DNA of 23,456 nt from a bacterium (lineage in GTDB: Bacteria > Armatimonadota > HRBIN16). The stretch's first letter is position 1. Each line of letters begins with the position of its first letter. The position numbers and the translations under genes were made by a program. The stretch spans positions 1 through 23,456 of the forward strand of contig JANWXG010000009.1 of assembly GCA_025057335.1 (NCBI GenBank). Direction: 5' to 3'. This document shows, piece after piece, positions 12,594 to 20,913 of this stretch. Under the pieces are notes generated by a model. It did no database searches, had not been told where the DNA came from, and worked only from the letters and a program-made list of their open reading frames with translations.

Positions 12594-13361
12594 CTATGAG
12601 CGCGTGAGGCGGCGTCTCAGCCACAGGGCGATAACGCCGAAGCCCAACACGCCGATGCTAGCAGGTTCGGGTACAACGTCAATCTCCAAAATCTTAGGCG
12701 AGACGAAAGCTGCGGTGAGCCTGTCGTCCACGCCTGTGAAGGGGTTGACTCCGTCGTAGGGGTCACGCATCTGTCCGCCCAGGTTGTCTACCGCGTAGAG
12801 GTGGAAGCGGATATGCGTCACTCCCGTGCCTAGCGGACCCGATAGATTGTACAGCTGGGTGAGCGCGAAGCGCCAACGGTTGATGTTCGGGGTGTTGATA
12901 GTGCCCGAGGGATGAGATTGCACGTAAGCGATGAACTCGAAGTTCTGTCCGCCGTCCCGTGAGAAGAAGACGGTATAGGTGTGGAACACCCGTCCGTTGC
13001 GGTCAACATTGCCACTGAAGACTCGGATTTCGTCGATGCGCTTGGGACCGCCGAGGTCGTACTGGATACGTTTGGCGGGGTTGCCCGCTCCGGGGAAGTC
13101 GTTGAGCAGTCCAGTGAACAGCGCACGCTCCAGAATGCCGTCGGTGAACGCCTGTAGCCGATCGCGCGGATCGGTGTTGACGGGGTGCCATCCCATGTCT
13201 CCGGGCAGTTCCGTAGCGATTTTGCCCTGGATAAGGTCGTTGAAGCTGGGAGCGCGGGCGAGGTCAGTCTCTTCTCCCTGAGTGGTGACCACTCGGATTT
13301 GTGCGAACGCGGCGTTCGCCAACAAAGCCGCCAGCAAGAGCGTCAACCAGCTAGTACGCAT
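12594..13361 (-). CDS. Secreted PEP-CTERM protein with an F5/8-type (discoidin-like) region
   Basis: 255 residues. Sec signal peptide (TLLLAALLANAAFA, cleavage before Gln21). The C-terminus is a standard PEP-CTERM sorting tag: VPEP, a hydrophobic helix (ASIGVLGFGVIALWL) and an RRR cluster. Such tags direct proteins to exosortase for processing during export to the surface or matrix; the exosortase gene is not in this window. The middle (about 95-150: IQYDLGGPKRIDEIRVFSG, then YTVFFSRDGGQNFEFIAYV) resembles an F5/8 type C / discoidin-like sugar-binding sandwich. The ATG at 13361 follows GAGGAGGAGGAACC. It has its own hairpin and no functional link to its neighbours is visible. Exact role unknown. 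Confidence 0.85.
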   Translation of the reverse strand: MRTSWLTLLLAALLANAAFAQIRVVTTQGEETDLARAPSFNDLIQGKIATELPGDMGWHPVNTDPRDRLQAFTDGILERALFTGLLNDFPGAGNPAKRIQYDLGGPKRIDEIRVFSGNVDRNGRVFHTYTVFFSRDGGQNFEFIAYVQSHPSGTINTPNINRWRFALTQLYNLSGPLGTGVTHIRFHLYAVDNLGGQMRDPYDGVNPFTGVDDRLTAAFVSPKILEIDVVPEPASIGVLGFGVIALWLRRRLTRS

Positions 13362-13540
13362 TGGTTCCTCCTCCTCTCACCTCGAGATGTATCCCCCCTC
13401 GGGGTTCGTCACTTGCGCTGCTATCTTAGCACATCTTTACAGAAAGGTGAAGGGGAAGATGTTTCCAGCGTGTGAAGAAAATTTTAAGCCTTGGCGTGCG
13501 ACGCGCCCCTCGTCGAAGAGCCTTCTCTCTGGGGTTAGTA

Positions 13541-13570
13541 TTGACAATACAGAGGCGTACGTACTATACT
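13541..13570 (+). promoter_or_regulatory. Promoter of the mlaEFD cluster
   Basis: TTGACA (13541-13546) and TATACT (13565-13570) with an 18-base spacer. The start point is expected near 13577, only 13-25 bases before the candidate start codons of mlaE. It is the clearest promoter upstream of the mla-rplI-dnaB-purD run. Confidence 0.75.
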
Positions 13571-13601
13571 GTATGCGCGACTCCGAACAGTGTACACGCG
13601 G

Positions 13602-14384
13602 ATGCAGGTGCCCTACCGAATACGCAGCCTCGCCGAGCAACTCGCCCAGCTGGTGCTGTTTGTGGGCGATATAGGCATCCTGTTCGCCCAGGCGATAGGC
13701 TATCTGTTGCGCTGGCGTTGGGAGGCGCGCGAGACGCTGTTGCAAATGGCGCTTATCGGCGCACAGGCGGTGCCGATGGTGGTGATTACCAGCGGGTTTA
13801 CGGGCGCGGTGCTGGCGCTGTATTCGGCGAAGCTGATGCTGCAGTTTGGGGTAGGGTCGTTGGCAGGGGGAGCAGTTGCTCTGGCAATGGCGCGCGAGCT
13901 GGGTCCAGTGGTCACGGGCGTAGTGGTGGCAGCGCGCTCCGCCTCGGCGATTGCTGCTGAAATCGGCAGTATGAAGGTAACCGAGCAGATCGACGCCCTA
14001 CGGGCGCTGGCGGTGCCCCCCGTGCAGTATCTGGTGGTGCCGCGTTTGGTGGCTTGCGTGACGATGTTGCCTGTGCTAGGAGTGCTGGCGTTCGTGACGG
14101 GCGTTCTTGGGGGTTACCTAGTCGCCGTGCCGATGGGAATATCGCCAACCTCCTATCTACTAGGCATTCGGGAATTAGTGGATACCTACGATGTGTTTGC
14201 GGGGCTTCTGAAGACGGTTGTGTTCGGCGCCATCATCGCGCTGGTGGGTAGCCGCGCAGGGTTGCGCACGGAAGGGGGGGCGGCGGGCGTAGGACGAGCC
14301 ACAACGGGTGGGGTCGTGGTCGCTGTGCTGCTAATCTACGTGGCGAACTTTTTCCTTGCATACTTGCTGTTTGGCGGGAGATGA
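13602..14384 (+). CDS. mlaE: MlaE-type ABC transporter permease (phospholipid/asymmetry system)
   Basis: Inner-membrane permease of the Mla lipid transporter, about 260 residues, the family size. Several membrane helices are visible. Hallmarks include GFTGAVLALYSAKLMLQFG, then ARELGPVVTGVVVAARSASAIAAEIGSMKVTEQIDAL (about 95-130), the conserved MlaE coupling region with the EIG..KVTEQIDAL box, and the C-terminal segment ending in FFLAYLLFG. Start choice is open: the ATG at 13602 or a GTG at 13590; neither has a clear ribosome site, and the promoter (13541-13570) leaves a very short leader. The stop overlaps mlaF by 4 bp (ATGA). Together with mlaF and mlaD it forms a minimal MlaEFD set; mlaA, mlaB and mlaC are absent here. 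Confidence 0.93.
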   Translation: MQVPYRIRSLAEQLAQLVLFVGDIGILFAQAIGYLLRWRWEARETLLQMALIGAQAVPMVVITSGFTGAVLALYSAKLMLQFGVGSLAGGAVALAMARELGPVVTGVVVAARSASAIAAEIGSMKVTEQIDALRALAVPPVQYLVVPRLVACVTMLPVLGVLAFVTGVLGGYLVAVPMGISPTSYLLGIRELVDTYDVFAGLLKTVVFGAIIALVGSRAGLRTEGGAAGVGRATTGGVVVAVLLIYVANFFLAYLLFGGR

Positions 14385-15163
14385 ACAGTTTGGGCGACGC
14401 GCCAGCTGCAGTGAGAGTAGAAGACGTCTGGTATGTGGTGGACTCGCGGCGCGTGCTGCAAGGTGTCTCGCTGGAGGTGTTTCCCGGCGAGGTATTCGCC
14501 ATCATGGGACCTTCTGGGTGCGGGAAAACTACCTTGCTCAAACTAATCGGCGGGCTACTGCAGCCGCTACGCGGTCACATCTGGATTGGACCGACCGAAA
14601 TCTCTCGCTTGTCGGAGGCGGAGCTGGCACCTATACGCAAGCAGGTGGGGTTGGTGTTCCAGTATGCAGCGTTGTTCGACTCGCTGACCGTGTACGAGAA
14701 TGTCGCCTTTGGAGTGCGGCGACATATCACTCGACGCGGTCGGGAGGTGGATCACATCGTACGGGAGAAGCTGGAGATGGTCGGTATGGCGGGCACGGAG
14801 CACCTGTATCCTGCTCAGCTGTCTGGGGGGATGCAGAAGCGGGTGGGTTTGGCGCGCGCGCTGGCGATGAACCCACGCATCGTGCTCTACGACGAGCCGA
14901 CAGCGGGGTTGGACCCGATTATGGCTGAAGCGATCGACCAGCTCATCGTAGATACCACGCGCCGACTTAGGGTGACTTCGCTGGTGGTGTCGCACGACCT
15001 GACCAGTGTGTTCCACATTGCCGACCGCGTGGCGATGTTGCATGAGGGGCGAATCGTCGCCTGTGGCACGCCCGACCAGCTGCGTACCCATACTGACCCT
15101 GTGGTGCGGCGCTTCCTGAGAGCAGGTGGCATCGTGGTAGACGAAGAGGAGCCACAGCGATGA
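14381..15163 (+). CDS. mlaF: MlaF-type ABC transporter ATP-binding protein
   Basis: 260-residue cytoplasmic ATPase that powers MlaE. Walker A GPSGCGKT (43-50), Q-loop FQYAALFDSLTVYENV (Gln94; the QxxALFDSxTV pattern is typical of MlaF), signature LSGGMQKRVGLARA (147-160), Walker B IVLYDEPTAGLDP (167-179) and switch His205 in VSHDL. All catalytic residues are intact. It overlaps mlaE at the start and mlaD at the stop by 4 bp each (ATGA), which implies translational coupling and assembly as one complex. Confidence 0.95.
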   Translation: MNSLGDAPAAVRVEDVWYVVDSRRVLQGVSLEVFPGEVFAIMGPSGCGKTTLLKLIGGLLQPLRGHIWIGPTEISRLSEAELAPIRKQVGLVFQYAALFDSLTVYENVAFGVRRHITRRGREVDHIVREKLEMVGMAGTEHLYPAQLSGGMQKRVGLARALAMNPRIVLYDEPTAGLDPIMAEAIDQLIVDTTRRLRVTSLVVSHDLTSVFHIADRVAMLHEGRIVACGTPDQLRTHTDPVVRRFLRAGGIVVDEEEPQR

Positions 15164-16533
15164 TAAGCTCACGCAAGGCGGTATTTCTGGTGGGGCTCAC
15201 CATTCTGCTGGCGGGGGCGTGGATGATTGCCACCGTCATCTACCTTCGGGGCGCTTTGGCTGCGCGTCGCGTTTACTATGTGGAAGCGGTGTTTCCCGAC
15301 GCATTGGGTATCCGTGAGCAGGCGCGAGTATACCTGGCAGGCGTGGAGGTGGGCGAGGTGCAAAAGATATGGCTCACCCCCGACCTACAGGCGCGGGTGC
15401 GCCTCGCATTGCGTAGGGAGGTATCTATCCCGGAGGACACCGTAGCAGTGGTTATGTCGCCAGGCATCGCGGGGGTAGACAAGCTGATTGCGTTGATGCC
15501 AGGCAAGTCGCCTGTTATGGCGCAGGAGGGTACTACTCTACGCGGCGTTAAGGAGCCCGGCATTAGCGACATCGCTCCCGTCGCACAGCAGACTCTGCAG
15601 GAGGTGCAAAAGCTAGTGCGCTCCGCCAACGAATGGCTCACCGACGCGGAGATACGCTCCAGCATCAAACAGACGCTCAGGAACGTCCAACAGGCATCGG
15701 CTCGCCTAGACGCGCTGACGGAGCAGGCAGGACAGCTGCTAGTCGGCACAGGGCGGTCGCTCGACGCGGTAGTGCGCGACGCTCGCCTCTCCACCCGTCT
15801 GTTGCCCCAGATATTGGCTGACCTGCAGGCGTTGTTAGAGCAGTCGCGTGAGCTGCTGCGCACAGCACAGCACGCTACGGAGAGCCTCGACCAGTTCGTG
15901 AGCGATGAGCAGCTGCAACAGAGCTTGCGCGACACCGCTCGCGAGATGAGGCTGCTCAGCACCCAGCTCAACCGCATTGCGGAAGACATCAGCAAATACA
16001 CAGGCGACGAGGAGCTGCGTCAGAACGTGCGTGCTACCGTCGCGGAGGCGCGGGCGACGCTCACCGAGGCGCGCCAGGCAACGGAGAAGGTAAACCGCTT
16101 CGTGGAGCGCCTGATACAGCCTGCAGCGTTCTCCCTGCGTCCGATGGACGTGTCGTTGGAGCTATACGCCTTACTGCACGATGAGACCTTCCGCACCGAC
16201 CTAGCGCTCACCCTGCCATACCGTGAGAACCGTTTCTTCTACGTAGGGCTATACGACGTTGCGGAGAGCAACAAGATTATCGCGCAATACGGTTCTCCGT
16301 GGGCGCCCGGTCTGAACCTGCGATACGGCTTGTATGCATCCAAACCAGGAGTGGGAATGGACTGGCAGCTCAGCCCACGTCTAGAGCTGCGTACCGACCT
16401 GTTCAACCCCAAAGAGTTGCAGGTGAACACGCGAGTACGCTTGCAACTGGGGTCGGACTGGAGCTTGTGGGCTGGAGTGGATAGTCTGTTCCGCAAGAAT
16501 CAACCCATCATCGGTTTGCAAATCACACGCTAA
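15160..16533 (+). CDS. mlaD: Long MlaD/MCE protein with C-terminal beta-rich (barrel-like) domain
   Basis: 457 residues, far longer than E. coli MlaD (about 180). Layout: N-terminal anchor helix (about 7-29), one MCE domain (about 37-115; YYVEAVFPDALGIREQARVYLAGVEVGEV and the loop VVMSPGIAGVDKLIALMPG), a long, mostly helical Gln/Leu/Arg-rich stretch (about 133-318), then about 130 residues of alternating polar/hydrophobic strands (325-457; for example FFYVGLYDV, NLRYGLYASK, LELRTDL, NTRVRLQLGS, WSLWAGVDSL). The MCE ring carries lipids; the helices could form a tube, and the C-terminal part looks like an outer-membrane barrel domain. This matches the self-contained transenvelope MlaD described in the diderm Firmicute Veillonella parvula (established knowledge); the barrel itself is inferred. 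It starts within the mlaF stop (ATGA). Confidence 0.88.
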   Translation: MISSRKAVFLVGLTILLAGAWMIATVIYLRGALAARRVYYVEAVFPDALGIREQARVYLAGVEVGEVQKIWLTPDLQARVRLALRREVSIPEDTVAVVMSPGIAGVDKLIALMPGKSPVMAQEGTTLRGVKEPGISDIAPVAQQTLQEVQKLVRSANEWLTDAEIRSSIKQTLRNVQQASARLDALTEQAGQLLVGTGRSLDAVVRDARLSTRLLPQILADLQALLEQSRELLRTAQHATESLDQFVSDEQLQQSLRDTAREMRLLSTQLNRIAEDISKYTGDEELRQNVRATVAEARATLTEARQATEKVNRFVERLIQPAAFSLRPMDVSLELYALLHDETFRTDLALTLPYRENRFFYVGLYDVAESNKIIAQYGSPWAPGLNLRYGLYASKPGVGMDWQLSPRLELRTDLFNPKELQVNTRVRLQLGSDWSLWAGVDSLFRKNQPIIGLQITR

Positions 16534-16556
16534 ACGGGGGAGGAAAGGAAAGTAGC

Positions 16557-17024
16557 ATGGCGACAAAGGTGATATTGACGCGCGATGTCCCCTCTTTGGG
16601 GAAGCACGGCGAGGTAGTCAACGTCTCCGAAGGATATGCACGCAACTACCTGTTTCCGCGCGGCCTTGCCATCCCTGCTGACAAAGGCGCGATGAAGAAC
16701 GTGCAGCTGCAGCAGAAGAGAGTGGCAATGCGCGCTGAGAAAGAGGCACAGGAGGCGCAACAGACCGCGGAGGTGCTTCGGGGCAAAACGGTCACGGTGC
16801 GGGCACATGCAGGCAAGGGAACGACCAAGCTCTTCGGCGCGGTGACTGCTCAGCATATCGCGGAGGCGATTGCACAGCAGTATCACGTCAAGGTGGATAA
16901 GCGTAAAATCGGCTTGCTGGAGCCGATTAAGTCGCTCGGTGAGTACGAGGTCACCTTGCATCTGCACCATGATGTAAACGTGACCCTGCGGGTCGAAGTG
17001 GTTCCCCAAGAGACGTCAGCGTAG
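16557..17024 (+). CDS. rplI: 50S ribosomal protein bL9
   Basis: 155 residues, a few longer than usual (148-150). N-terminal domain MATKVILTRDVPSLGKHGEVVNV with the signature GYARNYLFPRGLA (26-38), a long connecting helix (about 41-75) and a C-terminal rRNA-binding domain with KLFGAVTAQHIAEAI and DKRKIGLLEPIKSLGEYEV. It binds 23S rRNA near the L1 stalk and helps frame maintenance. A strong GGGGGAGGAAAGG precedes the ATG. It follows mlaD by 23 bp and precedes dnaB by 16 bp. The rplI-dnaB pairing is a widespread gene order, but the usual rpsF-ssb-rpsR partners are replaced here by mla genes. Confidence 0.96.
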   Translation: MATKVILTRDVPSLGKHGEVVNVSEGYARNYLFPRGLAIPADKGAMKNVQLQQKRVAMRAEKEAQEAQQTAEVLRGKTVTVRAHAGKGTTKLFGAVTAQHIAEAIAQQYHVKVDKRKIGLLEPIKSLGEYEVTLHLHHDVNVTLRVEVVPQETSA

Positions 17025-17040
17025 GGCGTGGTGAACGGCG

Positions 17041-18483
17041 ATGAGGAAAAACTCTGTGCGGCAGGGCGCTCAAGAGGCGCGGCTGAGCGAGATGCTGCGC
17101 GCCCTCCCGCACAACTTAGATGCAGAAATCGCTACGCTGGGCTCCATGATGATCGAGGGCGCCGCTATCGAGCGCGTAAGCGAGTTCCTCACCCCTGAGG
17201 ACTTCTATCGCGAGGCGCACAAGGTCATCTATGACGTGCTGATCACCCTGTCCAGCCGTAGCGAGCCGGTGGACCTGGTGACCGTTAGCGAGGAGTTGCA
17301 GCGGCGCGGCAAGCTAGAAGAGGTCGGGGGCATTGCCTATCTGACCACTCTCATCGACAGCGTGCCCAGCGCCGCCAACGTGGAGTACTACGCGCGCATC
17401 GTGGAAGAGTACTCCATTCGTCGACGGCTTATCGAGGCAGCGCAAGAGATTATCCACCTGGCAACCAGCACGGAGGAGGAAGAACCGCTGGACATCAGCG
17501 AGATAGCCGATCGGGCGGAGAGCGCCGTATACCGTGTGGCACAACGACGTATCGGCAAGGGGTTTGAAAGCATCCGCCCCCTGCTGGGCGAGGCGTTTGA
17601 CCGCTTCGAAGCCTTCTACCATGAGCGCAAACTGGTCACAGGGTTGAGCACTGGATTTCGCGAGCTAGACTATATCACGGCAGGGCTGCAGAAGTCCGAC
17701 CTCATCATCATCGCGGCGCGCCCCAGCATGGGCAAGACGAGCTTGTGCCTCAACATCGGCGAGCATGTGGCTTTGCATGAGGGCAAAACGGTCGCCATTT
17801 TCAGCCTCGAGATGTCTAAACAGCAGCTAGTGCAGCGGATGATTTGCTCGCAGGCAGAGGTCAACGGGCATCGCCTGCGCCTAGGGATGCTGCCTGAGAC
17901 AGCGTGGCAGCGCATCTCCCGCGCGATTCAAGACCTGTGGAATGCCAAGATATTTATCGACGACACGCCCGACATCTCAGCGCTGGAGATGCGCGCTAAG
18001 TGTCGGCGCCTGCGCGCAGAGCATGGACTAGACCTAGTGATTGTGGACTACTTGCAGCTGATGCGTAGCCACCGTCGTTCGGAGAACCGCACGCAGGAGA
18101 TTTCGGATATCGCCCGCGCGCTCAAAGGGCTGGCGCGCGAGCTGGATGTGCCCATTATCGCCCTGTCACAGCTGTCGCGAGCGGTAGAGCACCGCGAAAA
18201 CAAGCGCCCGATGCTCTCCGACCTGCGTGAGAGCGGCTCCATCGAGGCAGAAGCCGATGTCGTGGCGTTCATTTATCGCCCGGAGTACTACGCGATGAAA
18301 GAGGCGGTGTCTTCCGAGGAACTGGAGGGAGGCACCCCGCCACGCGAAGAAGGACGGGTCGAGGAGGCAGAGATTATCATTGCCAAACAGCGCAACGGTC
18401 CTACTGGCACGGTGCGCGTGGGCTTCAAGCCCGACTATGCTCGTTTCGTGCCACTCGAGCGGTATCGGGAGGTGGAGGAGTGA
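17041..18483 (+). CDS. dnaB: Replicative DNA helicase DnaB
   Basis: 480 residues, normal length, no intein. The N-terminal DnaB domain (about 22-125; LPHNLDAEIATLGSMMI, EDFYREAHKVIYD, VGGIAYLTTLIDSVPSAANV) contacts primase. The RecA-like C-terminal domain has Walker A AARPSMGKTS (225-234), the catalytic-Glu region FSLEMSK, Walker B LVIVDYLQLM, and the DnaB-typical PIIALSQLSRAVEHR...PMLSDLRESGSIEQ-like segment (here SIEAEADVVAFIYRPEYY). It unwinds DNA as a hexamer at the replication fork in the cytoplasm. It lies 16 bp after rplI and its stop overlaps the purD start by 4 bp, so the three are probably co-transcribed. The ribosome site is weak. Confidence 0.96.
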   Translation: MRKNSVRQGAQEARLSEMLRALPHNLDAEIATLGSMMIEGAAIERVSEFLTPEDFYREAHKVIYDVLITLSSRSEPVDLVTVSEELQRRGKLEEVGGIAYLTTLIDSVPSAANVEYYARIVEEYSIRRRLIEAAQEIIHLATSTEEEEPLDISEIADRAESAVYRVAQRRIGKGFESIRPLLGEAFDRFEAFYHERKLVTGLSTGFRELDYITAGLQKSDLIIIAARPSMGKTSLCLNIGEHVALHEGKTVAIFSLEMSKQQLVQRMICSQAEVNGHRLRLGMLPETAWQRISRAIQDLWNAKIFIDDTPDISALEMRAKCRRLRAEHGLDLVIVDYLQLMRSHRRSENRTQEISDIARALKGLARELDVPIIALSQLSRAVEHRENKRPMLSDLRESGSIEAEADVVAFIYRPEYYAMKEAVSSEELEGGTPPREEGRVEEAEIIIAKQRNGPTGTVRVGFKPDYARFVPLERYREVEE

Positions 18484-19757
18484 GGGTATTGGTCATTGGG
18501 GGAGGTGGGCGCGAGCACGCACTGGTGTGGAAAATCGCTCAGAGCCCGAAGGTCAGCAAGGTCTACGCCGCGCCCGGAAACGCGGGCATTGCCGAGCTGG
18601 CAGAGTGCGTTCCGCTCAAGACGACAGACTTAGAGAGCTTGGCGAATTTCGCCGAGCGCAATCGCGTAGACCTCACGGTGGTAGGTCCCGAATCTCCCCT
18701 CATTGCGGGGGTGGTAGACGTGTTCGAGAGGCGCGGACTGGCGATATTTGGACCGAGCAGGGAGCCAGCACGTCTTGAGGGAAGCAAGGTCTACGCAAAG
18801 GAAGTGATGCGCCGCTACCATATCCCGACGGCGGAGTTCTCCGCTTTTAGTGACCCTGAAGCCGCCGCGGAATACGCGCACCGACGCTTCTCTGAGGGAG
18901 CGCGCGGGCTGGTAGTGAAAGCCGATGGGGAAGCGGCTGGGAAGGGTGTATTCATTGTTCATCACGCCGATGAGGCGCTAGAGGTGATACGCTCGCTGAT
19001 GGAGGAGCGTGTGCTGGGAGAGGCAGGCGAGCGCATCGTTATCGAAGAGGTGCTCACAGGAGAGGAAGCCTCGCTGATGGTGTTCAGCGACGGTGTGACC
19101 GCCCTGCCGATGCCGCCCGTGCAGGACTACAAGCGTGCACTAGACCACGACCGAGGTAGCAACACTGGTGGGATGGGCAGCATCTGCCCTCTGCGCGTGG
19201 TCACGCCCGAGTTGCAGCAACAAGCGATGGAGCGCATTATCTATCCAGCCATCCGTGCTACGCGCGACGCGGGCATTCCCTTCCGCGGTGTACTCTACGC
19301 GGGTACCATGGTGACCGACGGAGAAGTCAAGACCCTAGAGTTCAACGTGCGTTTTGGCGACCCCGAGACGCAGGTGGTACTACCTCTGCTGGAGAACGAT
19401 TTAGTGGAGGTAATGCAGGCGGCAGTGGAGTGTCGCCTCGAGGAGGTCGCTCTGCGCTGGAAGCCACGCTACGCTGTGTGTGTGGTGGTCGCCTCAGGCG
19501 GCTACCCAGGCAAGTACGAGGTGGGCTTACCCATAGAGGGGCTGGAAGAGGCAGCGAAAGTGCCCGAATGCATCGTCTTCCATGCGGGCACTCGTCGGGA
19601 GGGAGACAAGGTGGTAACCGCGGGAGGGCGTGTACTAGGCGTGACGGCGCTTGGCGACACGCTGGCGCAGGCGCGTGGACGAGCGTATGATGCGGTGCGA
19701 TGTATCCGCTTTGAATACATGCACTACCGCACGGACATCGGTATCAAGTGGGTGTGA
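18480..19757 (+). CDS. purD: Phosphoribosylamine-glycine ligase PurD
   Basis: 425 residues, standard length. ATP-grasp enzyme of de novo purine synthesis joining glycine to phosphoribosylamine. N-terminal MRVLVIGGGGREHALVWKIA, then VVGPESPLIAGVVDVF and AIFGPSREPARLEGSKVYAK (the A-S-K variant of the GARS motif), ATP-grasp segments LVVKADGEAAGKGVF and VIEEVLTGEEASLMVFSDG, the signature NTGGMGSICP, and LEFNVRFGDPETQVVLP with metal ligands. The start is GTG, overlapping the dnaB stop (GTGA), so translation is coupled. No other pur gene is nearby, so regulation through a purine operon is not evident and no purine riboswitch is seen. Confidence 0.95.
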   Translation: MRVLVIGGGGREHALVWKIAQSPKVSKVYAAPGNAGIAELAECVPLKTTDLESLANFAERNRVDLTVVGPESPLIAGVVDVFERRGLAIFGPSREPARLEGSKVYAKEVMRRYHIPTAEFSAFSDPEAAAEYAHRRFSEGARGLVVKADGEAAGKGVFIVHHADEALEVIRSLMEERVLGEAGERIVIEEVLTGEEASLMVFSDGVTALPMPPVQDYKRALDHDRGSNTGGMGSICPLRVVTPELQQQAMERIIYPAIRATRDAGIPFRGVLYAGTMVTDGEVKTLEFNVRFGDPETQVVLPLLENDLVEVMQAAVECRLEEVALRWKPRYAVCVVVASGGYPGKYEVGLPIEGLEEAAKVPECIVFHAGTRREGDKVVTAGGRVLGVTALGDTLAQARGRAYDAVRCIRFEYMHYRTDIGIKWV

Positions 19758-19806
19758 GCATCACCCGACGACTATTCGCTCTTACAGAAAGGAGGAAGGT
19801 TCCACT

Positions 19807-20913
19807 ATGCTCACCTGGCGCTACGCTGTGGCAGGAGGTCTGATGGTATTGCTCTCGCTGGCATGTCTGCAGGCGCGTTCCCAGCCGCCGACGGTGTTCC
19901 TGCCGCCGCGCGTCATCTACCGTCACACGAGCCCGATACAGTCAGTGCACATCAACAACAACGGCTGGATTGTGTGGTCGGAGGGAGGTCCTACGCGCAG
20001 CGACGTGTGGCTGTACGACGGCTCTCAGGTTAGGAGATTAAGCGGGGGAGAGCCGAGGCGGCAGAATACCTTCCCGCGCCTCAACAACCTCAACCAGATT
20101 GTCTGGCGCTTCGACAACGGCGAAATCTCCGACGTCGTGCTGTGGGAGAGCGGTATCCTGCGGAACATCACGCGCAGTGATGGCTCTGTGCAGTTCGGCG
20201 CGCCCGACATCAACGACATGGGGTGGGTGGTCACTACGGGAACCGACCTCGCGACAGGCAATCAGGACATTTACCTCTGGAAACCTAGCGACTCGGAGCC
20301 AGCGAACCTGACCAGCTGGGCGAACTTCGACAGTCAGAATCCGCGCATCAACAATCGGGGGGAGATTGCCTGGAACGCGGTGGACGCCGACGCCAACCCC
20401 CAGATTTACCTCGCGCACGCCGATGACATGGAAAACTACCGCAACCTGACAGACAATACCACTGGCGACGACTACTCCTCGCCTGACCTCAACGACAACG
20501 GGCAGGTCGTGTGGATGCACCACAACGGCAGCAACTGGAACATCGAGCTGTGGTCGGAAGCGACAGGCGTCGTCGCGCTGACAAATAACACGGGTAACGC
20601 TGCCAGCATGTTCCCAGCGATCAACGAGTGGGGCTGGGTGTTCTATGAGCAGGCGATACTGTTCCGCAAATACGACGTACATCTGTTCGCCAACGGCACG
20701 GTCCTCCCCATCACCAACAACACCGACCCCACGCGCAGCTTCCGCGTTGCGCTGAACGACCGGGGCGAGCTGGTGTGGGTGACCCGTGAGGACATCGGCG
20801 GCGTGCGCTACTGGAGCATCACCCTGATGCAGCCTGTGCCAGAACCTGCAACGGGAGTAGTGTTGCTGAGTGGTCTGGGGTTACTAGCGTTGCGCAGGCG
20901 TAAGCGGGGCTGA
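19807..20913 (+). CDS. Secreted PEP-CTERM protein with seven propeller-type repeats
   Basis: 368 residues. N-terminal signal peptide (about 1-25, hydrophobic GGLMVLLSLACL). Seven short motifs of the form [IL]N..G.[IV]VW start at residues 49, 92, 135, 181, 228, 272 and 316, spaced 43-47 residues, each followed by a strand like DVWLYDG or DIYLWK. This regularity indicates a seven-bladed beta-propeller of the TolB-like or WD-like kind. The C-terminus is a PEP-CTERM tag: VPEP, hydrophobic TGVVLLSGLGLLAL, then RRRKRG. The ATG at 19807 is preceded by AAAGGAGGA; the frame upstream to 19651 overlaps purD and is rejected. It lies 49 bp after purD and might be read through from it. The protein is probably surface-exposed or in the matrix; ligand unknown. 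Confidence 0.85.
   Translation: MLTWRYAVAGGLMVLLSLACLQARSQPPTVFLPPRVIYRHTSPIQSVHINNNGWIVWSEGGPTRSDVWLYDGSQVRRLSGGEPRRQNTFPRLNNLNQIVWRFDNGEISDVVLWESGILRNITRSDGSVQFGAPDINDMGWVVTTGTDLATGNQDIYLWKPSDSEPANLTSWANFDSQNPRINNRGEIAWNAVDADANPQIYLAHADDMENYRNLTDNTTGDDYSSPDLNDNGQVVWMHHNGSNWNIELWSEATGVVALTNNTGNAASMFPAINEWGWVFYEQAILFRKYDVHLFANGTVLPITNNTDPTRSFRVALNDRGELVWVTREDIGGVRYWSITLMQPVPEPATGVVLLSGLGLLALRRRKRG

Noticed and set aside
12064..12624. 186-codon frame overlapping lptC and the downstream hairpin
   Set aside because: It runs through the perfect hairpin at 12545-12580 and has no recognisable domain; the lptC frame has a lipoprotein signal and an LptC-like domain.
15276..16001. 241-codon open frame antisense to mlaD
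   Set aside because: Serine/cysteine/arginine-rich composition typical of a shadow frame; mlaD on the other strand has clear domains and coupling to mlaF.
18480..19806. Purine riboswitch upstream of purD or in the purD 3' region
   Set aside because: purD starts inside the dnaB stop codon, leaving no leader; no riboswitch-like fold was seen.
19651..19806. Upstream extension of the propeller protein
   Set aside because: The extension overlaps purD in another frame; a strong AAAGGAGGA and a signal peptide support the start at 19807.
20038..20682. 214-codon open frame antisense to the propeller gene
   Set aside because: Val/Arg-rich mirror of the repeated Asn/Asp codons on the coding strand; no start signal.
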